A stretch of DNA of 64,000 bases. It comes from DASRHT01 sp035293765. GTDB taxonomy: Bacteria > Chloroflexota > Ktedonobacteria > Ktedonobacterales > Ktedonobacteraceae. Positions 8,587 through 16,470 of this stretch are shown here, one piece after another (the first letter of the stretch is position 1; each line of letters starts with the position of its first letter). The translations under genes and the position numbers were made by a program. The stretch spans positions 124,001 through 188,000 of the forward strand of contig DATGMF010000056.1 of the NCBI GenBank assembly GCA_035293765.1. The letters are read 5' to 3'. The notes beneath the pieces are model-generated. The model did no database searches. It had not been told where the DNA came from and was given only the letters and a program-made list of their open reading frames with translations.

Positions 8587-9225
8587 ATGACGATCAAGTG
8601 TTCTTTAGGCCATGAAAATCCAGACGGTTCCGCTTTCTGCGATGAGTGCGGTGAACCTCTGAGCAGCGCGCCGTCTGTGGCGGCAAATACGCAGGCACCC
8701 GCGGCTGTCGCGTCTCCGCCGGCTCAGACCGGGACGCAGACGTGCCCATCCTGCGGCGCGACCAATCCGGCTGGAGAGGCGTTCTGCTCCAATTGTGGCG
8801 TGAGCCTGATGGGTGCGCCCGCCCCGGTAAATGTGGCTCCCACTCCCACCCCGCAGCCAGTCCAGGCGTCCGACGCGGTCGCATCAACAGCCGCGCCCAC
8901 CCTGCAAGCCAGGCTAATTGTCGAGGCCGACAACCAGGAGTTTGACCTGAGCGGGAAAGATAACATCACTATGGGTCGTGAGGATGCTGTTAGCAACATC
9001 TACCCCGATGTGGATCTGACCGCTCACGGCGGCGAAGAGGGAGGAGTATCGCGCCTGCACGCTCGCATCTTTGTAGAGAATGGGCAATACATGCTGGAGG
9101 ATGAGAATAGTACCAATTTCACCTTCCTCAATCGCCAGCGCCTGGCTGCCAAGACGCCCACGCCGCTCAACGATAACGACGAGGTCCGGCTCGGTCGCGT
9201 CCTGTTACGCTTCAAAACGCCGTAG
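8587..9225 (+). CDS. Zinc-ribbon FHA-domain protein
   Basis: Phosphothreonine-binding FHA protein of 212 residues, the likely reader of the neighbouring kinase. The N-terminus has a ribbon-like element with a Cys/His variation (C5...GH...FCDECG) followed by a standard one (CPSCG...FCSNCG, about 55-75), then a Pro/Ala linker and the FHA domain (about 105-210): MGRED, SRLHARIF, ENSTNFTFLN, RLGRVLLRF. The Gly-Arg, Ser-x-x-His and Asn positions that hold the phosphopeptide are present. ATG 8587 follows GAGGAGG. Last gene of the cluster; a repeat and the rpmH promoter come next. Confidence 0.92.
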   Translation: MTIKCSLGHENPDGSAFCDECGEPLSSAPSVAANTQAPAAVASPPAQTGTQTCPSCGATNPAGEAFCSNCGVSLMGAPAPVNVAPTPTPQPVQASDAVASTAAPTLQARLIVEADNQEFDLSGKDNITMGREDAVSNIYPDVDLTAHGGEEGGVSRLHARIFVENGQYMLEDENSTNFTFLNRQRLAAKTPTPLNDNDEVRLGRVLLRFKTP

Positions 9226-9229
9226 AGGG

Positions 9230-9300
9230 AGGGCAACCGGTAGCTCCCCGATTGGGCAACCAGTAGCTCCCCGATTCATCGTGGGAGTTGCCCCTACTGC
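9230..9300. repeat. GC-rich intergenic repeat with internal duplication (family B)
   Basis: The unit GGGCAACCGGTAGCTCCCCG occurs twice in tandem (9236 and 9254, one base changed), followed by TTCATCGTGGGAGTTGCCCC. The same words occur in reverse complement at 16314-16385, so the two are homologous and inverted. Confidence 0.6.
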
Positions 9301-9318
9301 CCTGTTTGGAAGGCACAA

Positions 9319-9348
9319 TTGACAGGGAGGCACCGGAATCGCTATAAT
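9319..9348 (+). promoter_or_regulatory. Consensus promoter for rpmH-rnpA
   Basis: Perfect TTGACA (9319-9324) and perfect TATAAT (9343-9348), 18-bp spacer, 38 bp upstream of rpmH. It fits the strong expression expected for a ribosomal-protein operon. Confidence 0.85.
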
Positions 9349-9386
9349 CTACGAGATATCCTGAGGAGAGGAGACGGAAAGGTCTT

Positions 9387-9521
9387 ATGAAACGTACCTG
9401 GCAGCCAAAGCGCATTCCACGCAAACGCGAGCATGGGTTCTTGAAACGTATGTCAACCCGCAACGGCAGACGCGTCATCAAGGCTCGTCGTGCTAAGGGG
9501 CGCTGGAGCTTAACCGTTTAA
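9387..9521 (+). CDS. rpmH: 50S ribosomal protein L34
   Basis: A 44-residue, very basic protein beginning MKRTWQPKRIPRKREHGF with the family core RMSTRNGRRVIKARRAKGR. It is a structural protein of the large ribosomal subunit. The upstream GGAAAGG supports ATG 9387. It opens the classic rpmH-rnpA-yidD-yidC-khpB order, under a consensus promoter. The usual upstream neighbour dnaA is absent; the signalling cluster lies there instead. Confidence 0.97.
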   Translation: MKRTWQPKRIPRKREHGFLKRMSTRNGRRVIKARRAKGRWSLTV

Positions 9522-9538
9522 TATTCTGATAACAAATT

Positions 9539-9928
9539 GTGGCACTCAACCGTGCATTACGCTTACGTAAAAGTAGTGACTTCCAACGGGTAAGGCAGCA
9601 GGGACGCGTTGTTTCGTCTCGGCTGCTTATACTTGCCTGGGCGCCCAATAATCTATCCGGCCTCCGCGTCGGTTTTGTGGTAAGTAAACGCGTCTCAAAG
9701 CACGCGGTTGAACGTAATTACCTGAAACGATTGCTGGGAGAGGCGATCCGTCCTATGCTGGCGGATATTCCCACAGGTTGGGATATCGTAATTAGTGCCA
9801 GAAGTCAAACCATTGGCGCTGATTTACGTATACTTATACAGGATGTTGCTACATTATTACGTCGGGCACACTTGCTGGAGTCCGCAAAGACGACCGAGGT
9901 TGAGAACGCGCAAAGGTTACAGCAGTGA
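9539..9928 (+). CDS. rnpA: Ribonuclease P protein component
   Basis: Basic protein cofactor of RNase P, which trims the 5' leader of pre-tRNAs; 129 residues. The signature RNYLKRLLGEA (the RNxxKR motif) and the N-terminal LRLRKSSDFQRVRQQG are diagnostic. It begins at GTG 9539, 17 bp after the rpmH stop, with no clear Shine-Dalgarno, so translation may depend on coupling to rpmH. The last bases overlap the yidD start by 4 bp. The ~15 C-terminal residues beyond the fold look like a lineage-specific extension. Confidence 0.93.
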   Translation: MALNRALRLRKSSDFQRVRQQGRVVSSRLLILAWAPNNLSGLRVGFVVSKRVSKHAVERNYLKRLLGEAIRPMLADIPTGWDIVISARSQTIGADLRILIQDVATLLRRAHLLESAKTTEVENAQRLQQ

Positions 9929-10176
9929 AATATATCGCACTTGGCTTAATTCGTTTATATCAGCGCACGTTGTCGGTAGTCCTGCCTTCATCGTGTAGGT
10001 TCGTTCCCTCATGTTCGCAGTATGGATATGAGGCGATCCAACGTTTTGGTTTTTTTCGAGGCGGCTGGCTCACGGTCAAACGTATCGGACGTTGTCATCC
10101 CTTTTATCATGGCGATCTATATGATCCAGTCCCAGAACATCTAGGGAAAGCTGGATTGAGGAAGGCAGGAGAGTAA
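9925..10176 (+). CDS. yidD: Membrane protein insertion efficiency factor YidD
   Basis: An 83-residue amphipathic membrane-associated protein that assists YidC. Family features: LIRLYQRTLS, the PSCRFVPSCSQYGYEAI segment with its Cys residues, and RCHPFYHGDLYDPVP. It starts at GTG 9925 inside the end of rnpA (4-bp overlap), so translation is coupled. yidC begins 2 bp after its stop. Confidence 0.95.
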   Translation: MKYIALGLIRLYQRTLSVVLPSSCRFVPSCSQYGYEAIQRFGFFRGGWLTVKRIGRCHPFYHGDLYDPVPEHLGKAGLRKAGE

Positions 10177-10178
10177 AC

Positions 10179-11249
10179 GTGGGTGAAATAGGTTATCTAT
10201 TTAATCTGATTTTCACATACCCCATTTTCAATGGTCTGATGCTGCTCTATCACCTCTTTGGTGATCTGGGGCTATCGATCATTGTGCTGACGGTCATCAT
10301 CAAATTGATCTTGTTCCCGTTGACGCTGCAACAACTGAAATCCATGAAGGCCACGCAGGCGCTACAGCCGCAGATGGCCGAGATCCGCAAGAAGTACGCT
10401 AAGAATCAGCAGGAGCAAATGCAGGCGGTGCAAAGCCTCTATAAAGAATACGGCGTGAATCCGGTCGCCGGCTGCCTCCCGCTGCTAGTTCAGTTGCCGG
10501 TGCTCTATGGCCTGTTTTACGCTCTGAACAATGTGCTCAAGGCAGCAAGCGCAAGTGCAAACTCCAAACTCGATGTGATCAATTCACTGCTCTACCCGTT
10601 TGTGCCGCATTTTACCAGGTTTCCAGATGTGAATCTCAACTGGTTTACCTGGATTAATCCCGCCTGGCACATTTCCCTGGCTGTGCCCGACCATACGCTG
10701 ATCCTGCCGATCCTGGCCGGCGTGGCGACGTTTGTGCAGTTGCGTATGTCGCAGCCGAAGACAGCTCCGGGCACGCCGAGCGATCCCTCGATGCAGTCGA
10801 TGAAAATGATGCAGTACATCATGCCGTTTGTGACGGTCTTCTTTGGCCTCTCTTTCTCGGCTGGTCTGGCGCTCTACTGGACAGTCTCATCAACGTTCCA
10901 GGCGGTACAGCAGTACTTCGTCACCGGTTGGGGCTCGTTGCTGGTCACGCCGAACTTTAGCTTTCGTGGGCCGCAGAGCGAACCAAAAAGCGACAATGGA
11001 ACTAATGGAGCCAATGGAATAGTCAACAGTAAGAGCTATAACGGCGACCGGCGACGCGAGGAAGCCCTGTTGCGGGATGCAGAGGATGAAGATGAGAGCG
11101 ATGGATACGAGGATATCGGTCCAGTGGAACGTAATCTCCGCACAGACCCCCGGCCCGGCGTCAGAGGCCCTTCTCAATATACACGACGTCGCCAACGCAG
11201 CAGTAGTGCGTCAGCCCGGCGTCGTAGCGCCCAGCGATCAAGGAGTTGA
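10179..11249 (+). CDS. yidC: Membrane protein insertase YidC (Oxa1 family)
   Basis: Insertase for inner-membrane proteins, 356 residues, of the short type without a large extracytoplasmic domain. Several membrane segments are visible, including GLSIIVLTVIIKLILFPLTL, where the groove-lining basic residue is Lys. The cytosolic hairpin (QLKSMKATQALQPQMAEIR...) and the MQYIMPFVTVFFGLSFSAGL segment are typical. The tail is acidic then strongly basic (RRRQRSSSASARRRS), a common ribosome-binding arrangement. GTG 10179 follows AGGAG. It lacks an obvious lipobox, unlike many Gram-positive homologues. Confidence 0.95.
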   Translation: MGEIGYLFNLIFTYPIFNGLMLLYHLFGDLGLSIIVLTVIIKLILFPLTLQQLKSMKATQALQPQMAEIRKKYAKNQQEQMQAVQSLYKEYGVNPVAGCLPLLVQLPVLYGLFYALNNVLKAASASANSKLDVINSLLYPFVPHFTRFPDVNLNWFTWINPAWHISLAVPDHTLILPILAGVATFVQLRMSQPKTAPGTPSDPSMQSMKMMQYIMPFVTVFFGLSFSAGLALYWTVSSTFQAVQQYFVTGWGSLLVTPNFSFRGPQSEPKSDNGTNGANGIVNSKSYNGDRRREEALLRDAEDEDESDGYEDIGPVERNLRTDPRPGVRGPSQYTRRRQRSSSASARRRSAQRSRS

Positions 11250-11253
11250 AAAC

Positions 11254-11289
11254 GCTTGCAGCCATCCGCGCAAGGCGCAGGCTGCAAGC
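11254..11289. other. Hairpin between yidC and khpB
   Basis: Perfect 10-bp inverted repeat GCTTGCAGCC (11254-11263) and GGCTGCAAGC (11280-11289). There is no T-run after it, so it is more likely an RNA-processing or attenuation stem than a strong terminator. A TATAAT follows at 11293. Confidence 0.5.
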
Positions 11290-11322
11290 TGATTATAATG
11301 ATATTAGGGAGGCAAGGAAACT

Positions 11323-12234
11323 GTGGAAAGCATAGAGGCTAGTGGCAAAAGTGTTGACGAAGCAATTGCTCAGGCGTTAGGCCGCCTGGGGAAGCGGCGT
11401 GACGAAGTAGAAATTACCGTTCTGCAAGAGCCGAGCCGCGGTGCCTTCGGTCTGGGTAGCAAAGACGCTCTGGTACGTGTAACCACTCGTGTCAGCAGCA
11501 AACCTGGCGCAGTGATTACTCCCGAAATGGCTGACGCTATTCTTGGTCCCGACGGCCCGGAAGTTCCTCTCCCTGATGATGAAGAAGAGCTATACGACGA
11601 GGAAGAGTTTGAAGAGGATGAGGAATATGAGGGTGAGGAAGAGTTCGAAGAGGAGGAGCCTGCTCCATTTATTTCTACGATGGGAATCGATGAACCGCAA
11701 TTTGTAGATCAAAGAACAACAGGTGAAGCCGGTACGGAAGAAGGCGAGGAACCGGTATTTGAAGCGCCTTCACGCGAGGACGTCGAGATTACGGTCGATG
11801 TGCTGCAATCTATTTTACGCTATATGAACATTCATGCCACCGTCCAGGTGCGCTCTGCCTCTCCTTTGACGCTGAATATTCATGGGATCAATGAGAATCT
11901 TGGTCTGCTGATCGGACGGCGCGGCGAGACATTGGCGGCGCTCCAACTCCTGGTCAACCTGATCGTGCGCCATCGCACCAGGCACCGCATCCGCATTATT
12001 GTGGACGCGGAGAACTACCGCGAGCGGCGCGAGGAGAACTTGCGCTCCCTGGCCCTGCGCGTGGCCCAGCAGGTGCGCAATTACCGCCGTTCCATTGCGC
12101 TGGAAGCTATGCCTCCCCACGAACGACGCATTGTACACATAGCCTTATCCGATAGTCAGGATATCAGCACCGAAAGTATCGGCGAAGGCGACGAGCGCCG
12201 CGTGGTGATTTCTCTGAAACGACCAGGTCGCTAA
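11323..12234 (+). CDS. khpB: RNA-binding protein KhpB/Jag (Jag-N, KH, R3H)
   Basis: A 303-residue RNA-binding protein linked to cell-division control in Gram-positive bacteria. The N-terminal Jag-N domain (1-55; MESIEASGKSVDEAIAQALG) is followed by an acidic Glu/Asp-rich linker (about 85-155), a KH domain with the GRRGETLAALQLLVN loop, and a C-terminal R3H domain (MPPHERRIVHIALS). The linker is longer than in Bacillus Jag. GTG 11323 has AGGGAGG and AAGGAAA upstream. It follows yidC as in most bacteria. Confidence 0.93.
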   Translation: MESIEASGKSVDEAIAQALGRLGKRRDEVEITVLQEPSRGAFGLGSKDALVRVTTRVSSKPGAVITPEMADAILGPDGPEVPLPDDEEELYDEEEFEEDEEYEGEEEFEEEEPAPFISTMGIDEPQFVDQRTTGEAGTEEGEEPVFEAPSREDVEITVDVLQSILRYMNIHATVQVRSASPLTLNIHGINENLGLLIGRRGETLAALQLLVNLIVRHRTRHRIRIIVDAENYRERREENLRSLALRVAQQVRNYRRSIALEAMPPHERRIVHIALSDSQDISTESIGEGDERRVVISLKRPGR

Positions 12235-12239
12235 CACCT

Positions 12240-13121
12240 ATGCCCGGCTTTCCCGATTTCCTGACCATCGGACACGTTGCTCGCGACCTGCATCCAGATG
12301 GCACATTTTCTCTCGGTGGGACAGTAACTTTTGCTGCGCTTACTGCCCACCGCCTGGGTGTAACTGCCGGCATCGTGACCCGCGCCGATCCGCAGCTAGC
12401 CATCGACCTTCCCCAGCTCCTGCCCGATCTCGCATTCCAGCTCTGCCCTTCAACCGCAACAACCACGTTCAAAAATCTCTACCATGAGGGATTTCGCACA
12501 CAATATCTGCACGCCAGAGCGGAAGCGATCCTGCCTGCAGATGTCCCCACCGCCTGGCGCGCTTCTCCCATTGTATTGCTGGGGCCATTGGCGCAGGAGC
12601 TTGATCCTGCGTTTGTGACACTCTTCCCTCGTCGCCCGGGCGCAACTATCGCTGCTACGCCGCAAGGCTGGTTGCGACGCTGGGATGCAAGCGGACGCGT
12701 CTGGCCCACCCCTTGGCTGGCGGCGGAAAACGTTCTGCCCCGGCTCGACGCCCTGATCCTTAGCCACGACGACCTGTTACCCTTTGCCAATCATAATCGC
12801 GAAGAAGCTGATGCCATGCTTGCACATTGGAGCTACCTCGTTCCCTTGCTCGTCGCTACCGATGGCCGCTACGGAGCAACCCTGTTCCGCCACGGAGTCG
12901 CTCAACGCTTCCCGGCTTACGTCGCCAGCGAGGTAGATCCGACCGGGGCCGGTGACGTATTTGCTGCAGCCTTCCTGATCCACCTGCACAAATATGATGA
13001 GCCTGAAAAAGCTGTTGACTTCGCCAATTGCGCCGCCTCTTTCTCTGTCCAGCAACAGGGAATCGCAGGCATACCAACCCTGGCAATGGTGGAAGAACGG
13101 TTGAGATTGCCTGATCGATAA
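12240..13121 (+). CDS. PfkB-family carbohydrate kinase
   Basis: Ribokinase-like kinase of 293 residues. The C-terminal signature DPTGAGDVFAAAFL carries the catalytic Asp and anion hole; the N-terminus (FLTIGHVARDLHPDGTFSLGGTVTFAALTAHRLG) corresponds to the substrate-binding Gly-Gly region. The substrate cannot be inferred. It begins 5 bp after the khpB stop with no obvious ribosome-binding site, so it is probably translated by coupling. mnmE, the usual next gene, is not here. Confidence 0.85.
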   Translation: MPGFPDFLTIGHVARDLHPDGTFSLGGTVTFAALTAHRLGVTAGIVTRADPQLAIDLPQLLPDLAFQLCPSTATTTFKNLYHEGFRTQYLHARAEAILPADVPTAWRASPIVLLGPLAQELDPAFVTLFPRRPGATIAATPQGWLRRWDASGRVWPTPWLAAENVLPRLDALILSHDDLLPFANHNREEADAMLAHWSYLVPLLVATDGRYGATLFRHGVAQRFPAYVASEVDPTGAGDVFAAAFLIHLHKYDEPEKAVDFANCAASFSVQQQGIAGIPTLAMVEERLRLPDR

Positions 13122-13203
13122 AAGTAAATCTATCCCATATAATCACTCATAGCTCTGTAAGATGCCACAGCAAGCAAACAAGGGCAAAAAGTGCTTTCTG
13201 CCA

Positions 13204-13256
13204 TTTCCTCACCAAACTTTAACCATTTCTTCACCAAACCTCAACCACGCTATGAT
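13204..13256 (+). promoter_or_regulatory. Four 11-bp direct repeats next to a -10 element
   Basis: Four consecutive 11-bp units end in CACCA or AACCA: 13204-13214, 13215-13225, 13226-13236, 13237-13247; units 1/3 and 2/4 are near identical. TATGAT follows at 13251-13256. Head-to-tail 11-bp repeats abutting a -10 with no -35 are how OmpR/PhoB-type response regulators activate promoters. It lies ~100 bp upstream of the sedolisin gene. Confidence 0.6.
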
Positions 13257-13354
13257 GTTTCCAGGTTCTATTTTCCTATATAATTAATTTCGTGCCACTT
13301 TTGTAAATCGCTCGTTAACCGGTATTCTTTCACCAGTTACCAGGAGGTTCTTTC

Positions 13355-14764
13355 ATGCAGGGAAGGATTCTCTCCCTCAGTCGTGCATCTAATCTGATCG
13401 TTGCCATGCTTGCAGTGGTAAGTACGCTTGTCGGTTTAGTTTTTTTGAACGGCGCCCAGACGTACGCTTCCGGCCTTGTTACTCCCCATACGGTGAATAC
13501 GCGCCCGCAGTATGTATTCGCAGGTATAGCGCAACCTAATGCGACCTTTGGCTGCCAGAAAGCTACGGCGTTCGTTCATTGTTATGGTCCGCAGCAGATC
13601 CGCAACGCCTATAATGTCCAGGCGGCGCTCAACGTCGGCATTACAGGTAAAGGCCGCACCATTGTGATTGTTGATGCCTTCCAGAGCCCGACTATCGCTA
13701 ACGATCTGCATATGTTTGATCAGACCTTCGGCATCAATGACGCTACCCTCAACGTCATTGCGCCCGATGGCCTTACTCCATTTAATCAGCGCGATGCTGG
13801 TCAGGTCGGCTGGGCCGGTGAGATTACGCTCGACGTGGAATGGGCGCATGCCATTGCACCCGACGCGACCATTGATCTCGTGCTGGCTAAATCCAACCAG
13901 GACGCGGATCTCCTGAGCGCGACCAGATTTGCGGTCGATCACAACCTGGGTGATGTGATCTCTCAGAGCTTCGGCGAGGCCGAGTCCTGCGTCGATCCCA
14001 CGATTTTAAAACAGGAGCACCAGGTCTTCTTCGAGGCAACCCTGAAGCATATTACGCTGCTGGCCTCATCCGGCGACCAGGGAGCGGCGCAGCCAACATG
14101 CGATGGCAATTCCTTTATCAAAAGCGTTAGTTCGCCTGCCAGTGATCCATTGGTAACGGCTGTTGGTGGCACACAGTTGTTTGCTGATCTCACAACGGGC
14201 GCTTATCAAAGCGAGGTTGCCTGGAACGAGCCTGATTTATTTGCTGGCACCGGTGGCGGCTTTAGCACCATTTACCACAAGCCCTTCTACCAGATCGGCA
14301 CTGCTGGCATTGGTCAGTTCCGCGGCGTACCCGATATATCCTATAACGCAGCTATCAATGGCGGCGTGCTCGCCGTTTGGAGCACCTCTGGCGCGGGTCC
14401 AAACCGTGTTGTCCTTTTCGGTGGCACGAGCGCGGGATCTCCACAGTGGGCCGGGATTACGGCGCTGGGCTCGCAGATGGCTCATCGGCGGCTGGGCTTC
14501 CTGAATCTGGGGCTATACATCCTGGGCCATACGGGCTTCTCCGCGAAGACCTTCCATGATATCACGGTCGGAAACAATACCTTTACTTTCCCGGACGCCA
14601 ATGGCAATAGCGTGACGATCACGGGATTTGATGCCAAAAAAGGCTGGGATGCCGCTACCGGCTGGGGCTCCCCTAATGTGGCCCAGCTCCTGCCGTTCCT
14701 GGTGCAGCTCACCTTCCCGGGTGACGATGCCAGGACGATGTCACAGCTCAGAGACGCTCACTAA
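13355..14764 (+). CDS. Secreted sedolisin-type (S53) serine peptidase
   Basis: A 469-residue exported peptidase of the sedolisin/kumamolisin family, which cut proteins at acidic pH. A Sec signal (about 1-39, hydrophobic NLIVAMLAVVSTLVGLVF) precedes the catalytic domain. Visible catalytic residues: Glu156 and Asp160 (GEITLD), Asp240 (SSGDQGA) and Ser359 in GGTSAGSP. The C-terminal GWDAATGWGSPN region normally binds calcium. Only ~55 residues separate the signal peptide from the catalytic domain, too short for the usual ~150-residue propeptide. ATG 13355 follows AGGAGG. Probably controlled by the direct-repeat site upstream. Confidence 0.92.
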   Translation: MQGRILSLSRASNLIVAMLAVVSTLVGLVFLNGAQTYASGLVTPHTVNTRPQYVFAGIAQPNATFGCQKATAFVHCYGPQQIRNAYNVQAALNVGITGKGRTIVIVDAFQSPTIANDLHMFDQTFGINDATLNVIAPDGLTPFNQRDAGQVGWAGEITLDVEWAHAIAPDATIDLVLAKSNQDADLLSATRFAVDHNLGDVISQSFGEAESCVDPTILKQEHQVFFEATLKHITLLASSGDQGAAQPTCDGNSFIKSVSSPASDPLVTAVGGTQLFADLTTGAYQSEVAWNEPDLFAGTGGGFSTIYHKPFYQIGTAGIGQFRGVPDISYNAAINGGVLAVWSTSGAGPNRVVLFGGTSAGSPQWAGITALGSQMAHRRLGFLNLGLYILGHTGFSAKTFHDITVGNNTFTFPDANGNSVTITGFDAKKGWDAATGWGSPNVAQLLPFLVQLTFPGDDARTMSQLRDAH

Positions 14765-14788
14765 ACTCCTGGAAAATGTGAGCAAGCT

Positions 14789-14818
14789 GGCCCTACATAC
14801 ATTGCTGTATGTAGGGCC
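14789..14818 (+). terminator. Perfect 13-bp hairpin after the sedolisin gene
   Basis: GGCCCTACATACA (14789-14801), loop TTGC, TGTATGTAGGGCC (14806-14818). It begins 24 bp after the stop codon. The expected T-run is missing; the MITE inserted 7 bp downstream may have displaced it. Confidence 0.55.
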
Positions 14819-14825
14819 GCCTGTT

Positions 14826-14957
14826 CAGGGCTATTTACTTCTCTGAAGAAGAGGGGGTCAAGGGGCTGTGCCCCTTGCGGGGCGCGGGGTGTCCCCGCTC
14901 ATTCTTCTCCTCCCTCGCCCCCGAAGGGGGCAAAAAAAGAAGAATTAAATAGCCCTG
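14826..14957. mobile_element. 132-bp MITE-like element with 9-bp target duplication
   Basis: Ends are inverted repeats: CAGGGCTATTTACTTCT on the left, and the reverse complement of the right end is CAGGGCTATTTAATTCT (16 of 17 match). Both sides carry the direct repeat CCGCCTGTT (14817-14825 and 14958-14966), a perfect 9-bp target-site duplication. The interior has no gene but several G/C hairpins (CAAGGGGC/GCCCCTTG, GCCCCC/GGGGGC). It inserted between the sedolisin gene and gcvT. Confidence 0.8.
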
Positions 14958-15059
14958 CCGCCTGTTGTGTTCCCCTCGACGCCAGTCATAAAATCTGATA
15001 TAGTGAAATTGGTATCCACTAGTGATGCAACACCTTCTGAAGCGCATTGGAGTATTTGG

Positions 15060-16178
15060 ATGACAACACACGACAGCGCCGTCGCCCGGCTGAAGCGCAC
15101 GCCGCTCTACGAGCAGCATTGTCAACTCGGAGCTCGCATGGTGGAGTTCGGCGGCTGGGAAATGCCCGTGCAATATAGCGGTATTTTGGAGGAGCACGAG
15201 GCGGTGCGTACCCACGCGGGCCTCTTCGATGTGAGCCATATGGGCGAGTTCAAAGTAGAGGGACAGGATGCTCTGGCCTTCCTGCAATACCTGGTGCCCA
15301 ATGATGTCTCGCGCCTCGTTATCCACCAGGCCCTCTATACACAACTCTGCCTGCCCGATGCTGGAGTGATCGATGACCTGCTGATATATCGCCTGGCGGA
15401 ACAGCAATATATGCTGGTGGTTAATGCAGGCAATATCGCAAAAGATTTTGCGTGGGTGCAGGGTCAGGCGAAACACTTCCAGCACGTTACAGTCACGGAT
15501 CAATCAGATACGATCTCCTTGCTCGCCCTGCAAGGCCCCGCTGCGCAGACAATTCTCCAGCGGTTGACTGAAACCGACCTGGCAGGCATTCGCTACTATC
15601 ATTGCGCAGCAGGGATGGTGAACGCAATAAACTGTCTCATCTCGCGCACCGGCTACACGGGAGAGGACGGCTTTGAACTCTACTGCGCTCCGGTGGATGT
15701 GGTCAGGCTGTGGAACGATCTGCTCGCAGCAGGCAAACCATACGGACTGCTCCCCACCGGCCTGGGCGCACGCGATACGCTACGCCTGGAAGCTGGCCTC
15801 TGCCTCTATGGTCACGAACTGGATGAAAAGACCAATCCCCTGGAGGCAAGGCTGGGCTGGACCGTGAAATTAAACAAGGGCAACTTTATCGGGCGCGATC
15901 CCCTGCTCCAGGTCAAGCAGCAAGGCCCGCAACGGTTGCTCGTCGGCATTGAATTGCTTGAACGTGGGGTGCCGCGCGGTGGATATTCTATTTACGATAA
16001 CGATCAGCAGATCGGAACGCTGACCAGCGGGGCTCCCGGTCCGACCGTTCACAAAAATATTGGTATGGGCTATGTCGAGGCCGCGCACGCTGTGGTTGGG
16101 CATCCCGTACAGATAGAGATTCGCGGCAAGCGTGTGGCCGCTCAGATCGTAGCATTACCATTTTATAAGCGCAAATAA
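15060..16178 (+). CDS. gcvT: Glycine cleavage system T protein (aminomethyltransferase)
   Basis: Transfers the methylene group from lipoylated GcvH to tetrahydrofolate and releases ammonia; 372 residues. Features: LKRTPLYEQH, GARMVEFGGWEMPVQY, VSHMGEF, the RTGYTGEDGFELY segment and the GLGARDTLRLEAGL region. ATG 15060 has GGAG 7 bases upstream; the frame is open back to 14967, but the extra N-terminus does not match the family. First of four gcv genes on this strand. I found no glycine-riboswitch core upstream. Confidence 0.96.
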   Translation: MTTHDSAVARLKRTPLYEQHCQLGARMVEFGGWEMPVQYSGILEEHEAVRTHAGLFDVSHMGEFKVEGQDALAFLQYLVPNDVSRLVIHQALYTQLCLPDAGVIDDLLIYRLAEQQYMLVVNAGNIAKDFAWVQGQAKHFQHVTVTDQSDTISLLALQGPAAQTILQRLTETDLAGIRYYHCAAGMVNAINCLISRTGYTGEDGFELYCAPVDVVRLWNDLLAAGKPYGLLPTGLGARDTLRLEAGLCLYGHELDEKTNPLEARLGWTVKLNKGNFIGRDPLLQVKQQGPQRLLVGIELLERGVPRGGYSIYDNDQQIGTLTSGAPGPTVHKNIGMGYVEAAHAVVGHPVQIEIRGKRVAAQIVALPFYKRK

Positions 16179-16188
16179 GGCGTATACG

Positions 16189-16400
16189 TACCTTGAGATG
16201 TGCCGCGTTCCAACGCTGCTGACGCGCTCCGACGATGAATCGGGGAACTACAGTTCAGGAACGCGGCGTCGAACTACCTTGAAATGTTTCGCATCCCAAC
16301 GCCGCTGACGCGCTGGTAGGGGCAACTTCCACGACCTCCCACGATGAAGCGAGGAGCCACGGAGCTACCGGTTGCCCTGCCCCTACGGAACGCAGAATCG
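16189..16400. repeat. Tandem and inverted intergenic repeats between gcvT and gcvH
   Basis: Two direct 40-bp copies (16189-16228 and 16275-16314; about 34 of 40 identical), each starting TACCTTGA and ending GCTGACGCGCT. They are followed by a family B block (16314-16385) that is the reverse complement of material at 9230-9300. A diverged inverted relative of the 40-bp unit lies near 31893-31935. The 292-bp gap shows no open reading frame of merit. Confidence 0.6.
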
Positions 16401-16470
16401 ACGTACGCCTGCTGTGTTGTAATATGATATTGGCAACAGGAGAACGTCCTGAAGAAGGGAGATACATACA

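Noticed and set aside
11240..11290. DnaA boxes or an origin near the rpmH-khpB block
   Set aside because: No TTATCCACA-type cluster or AT-rich unwinding element was seen; the small palindrome at 11254-11289 is a simple hairpin.
14765..15060. Glycine riboswitch before gcvT
   Set aside because: None of the conserved glycine-aptamer core was visible; the gap is filled by a hairpin and the MITE.
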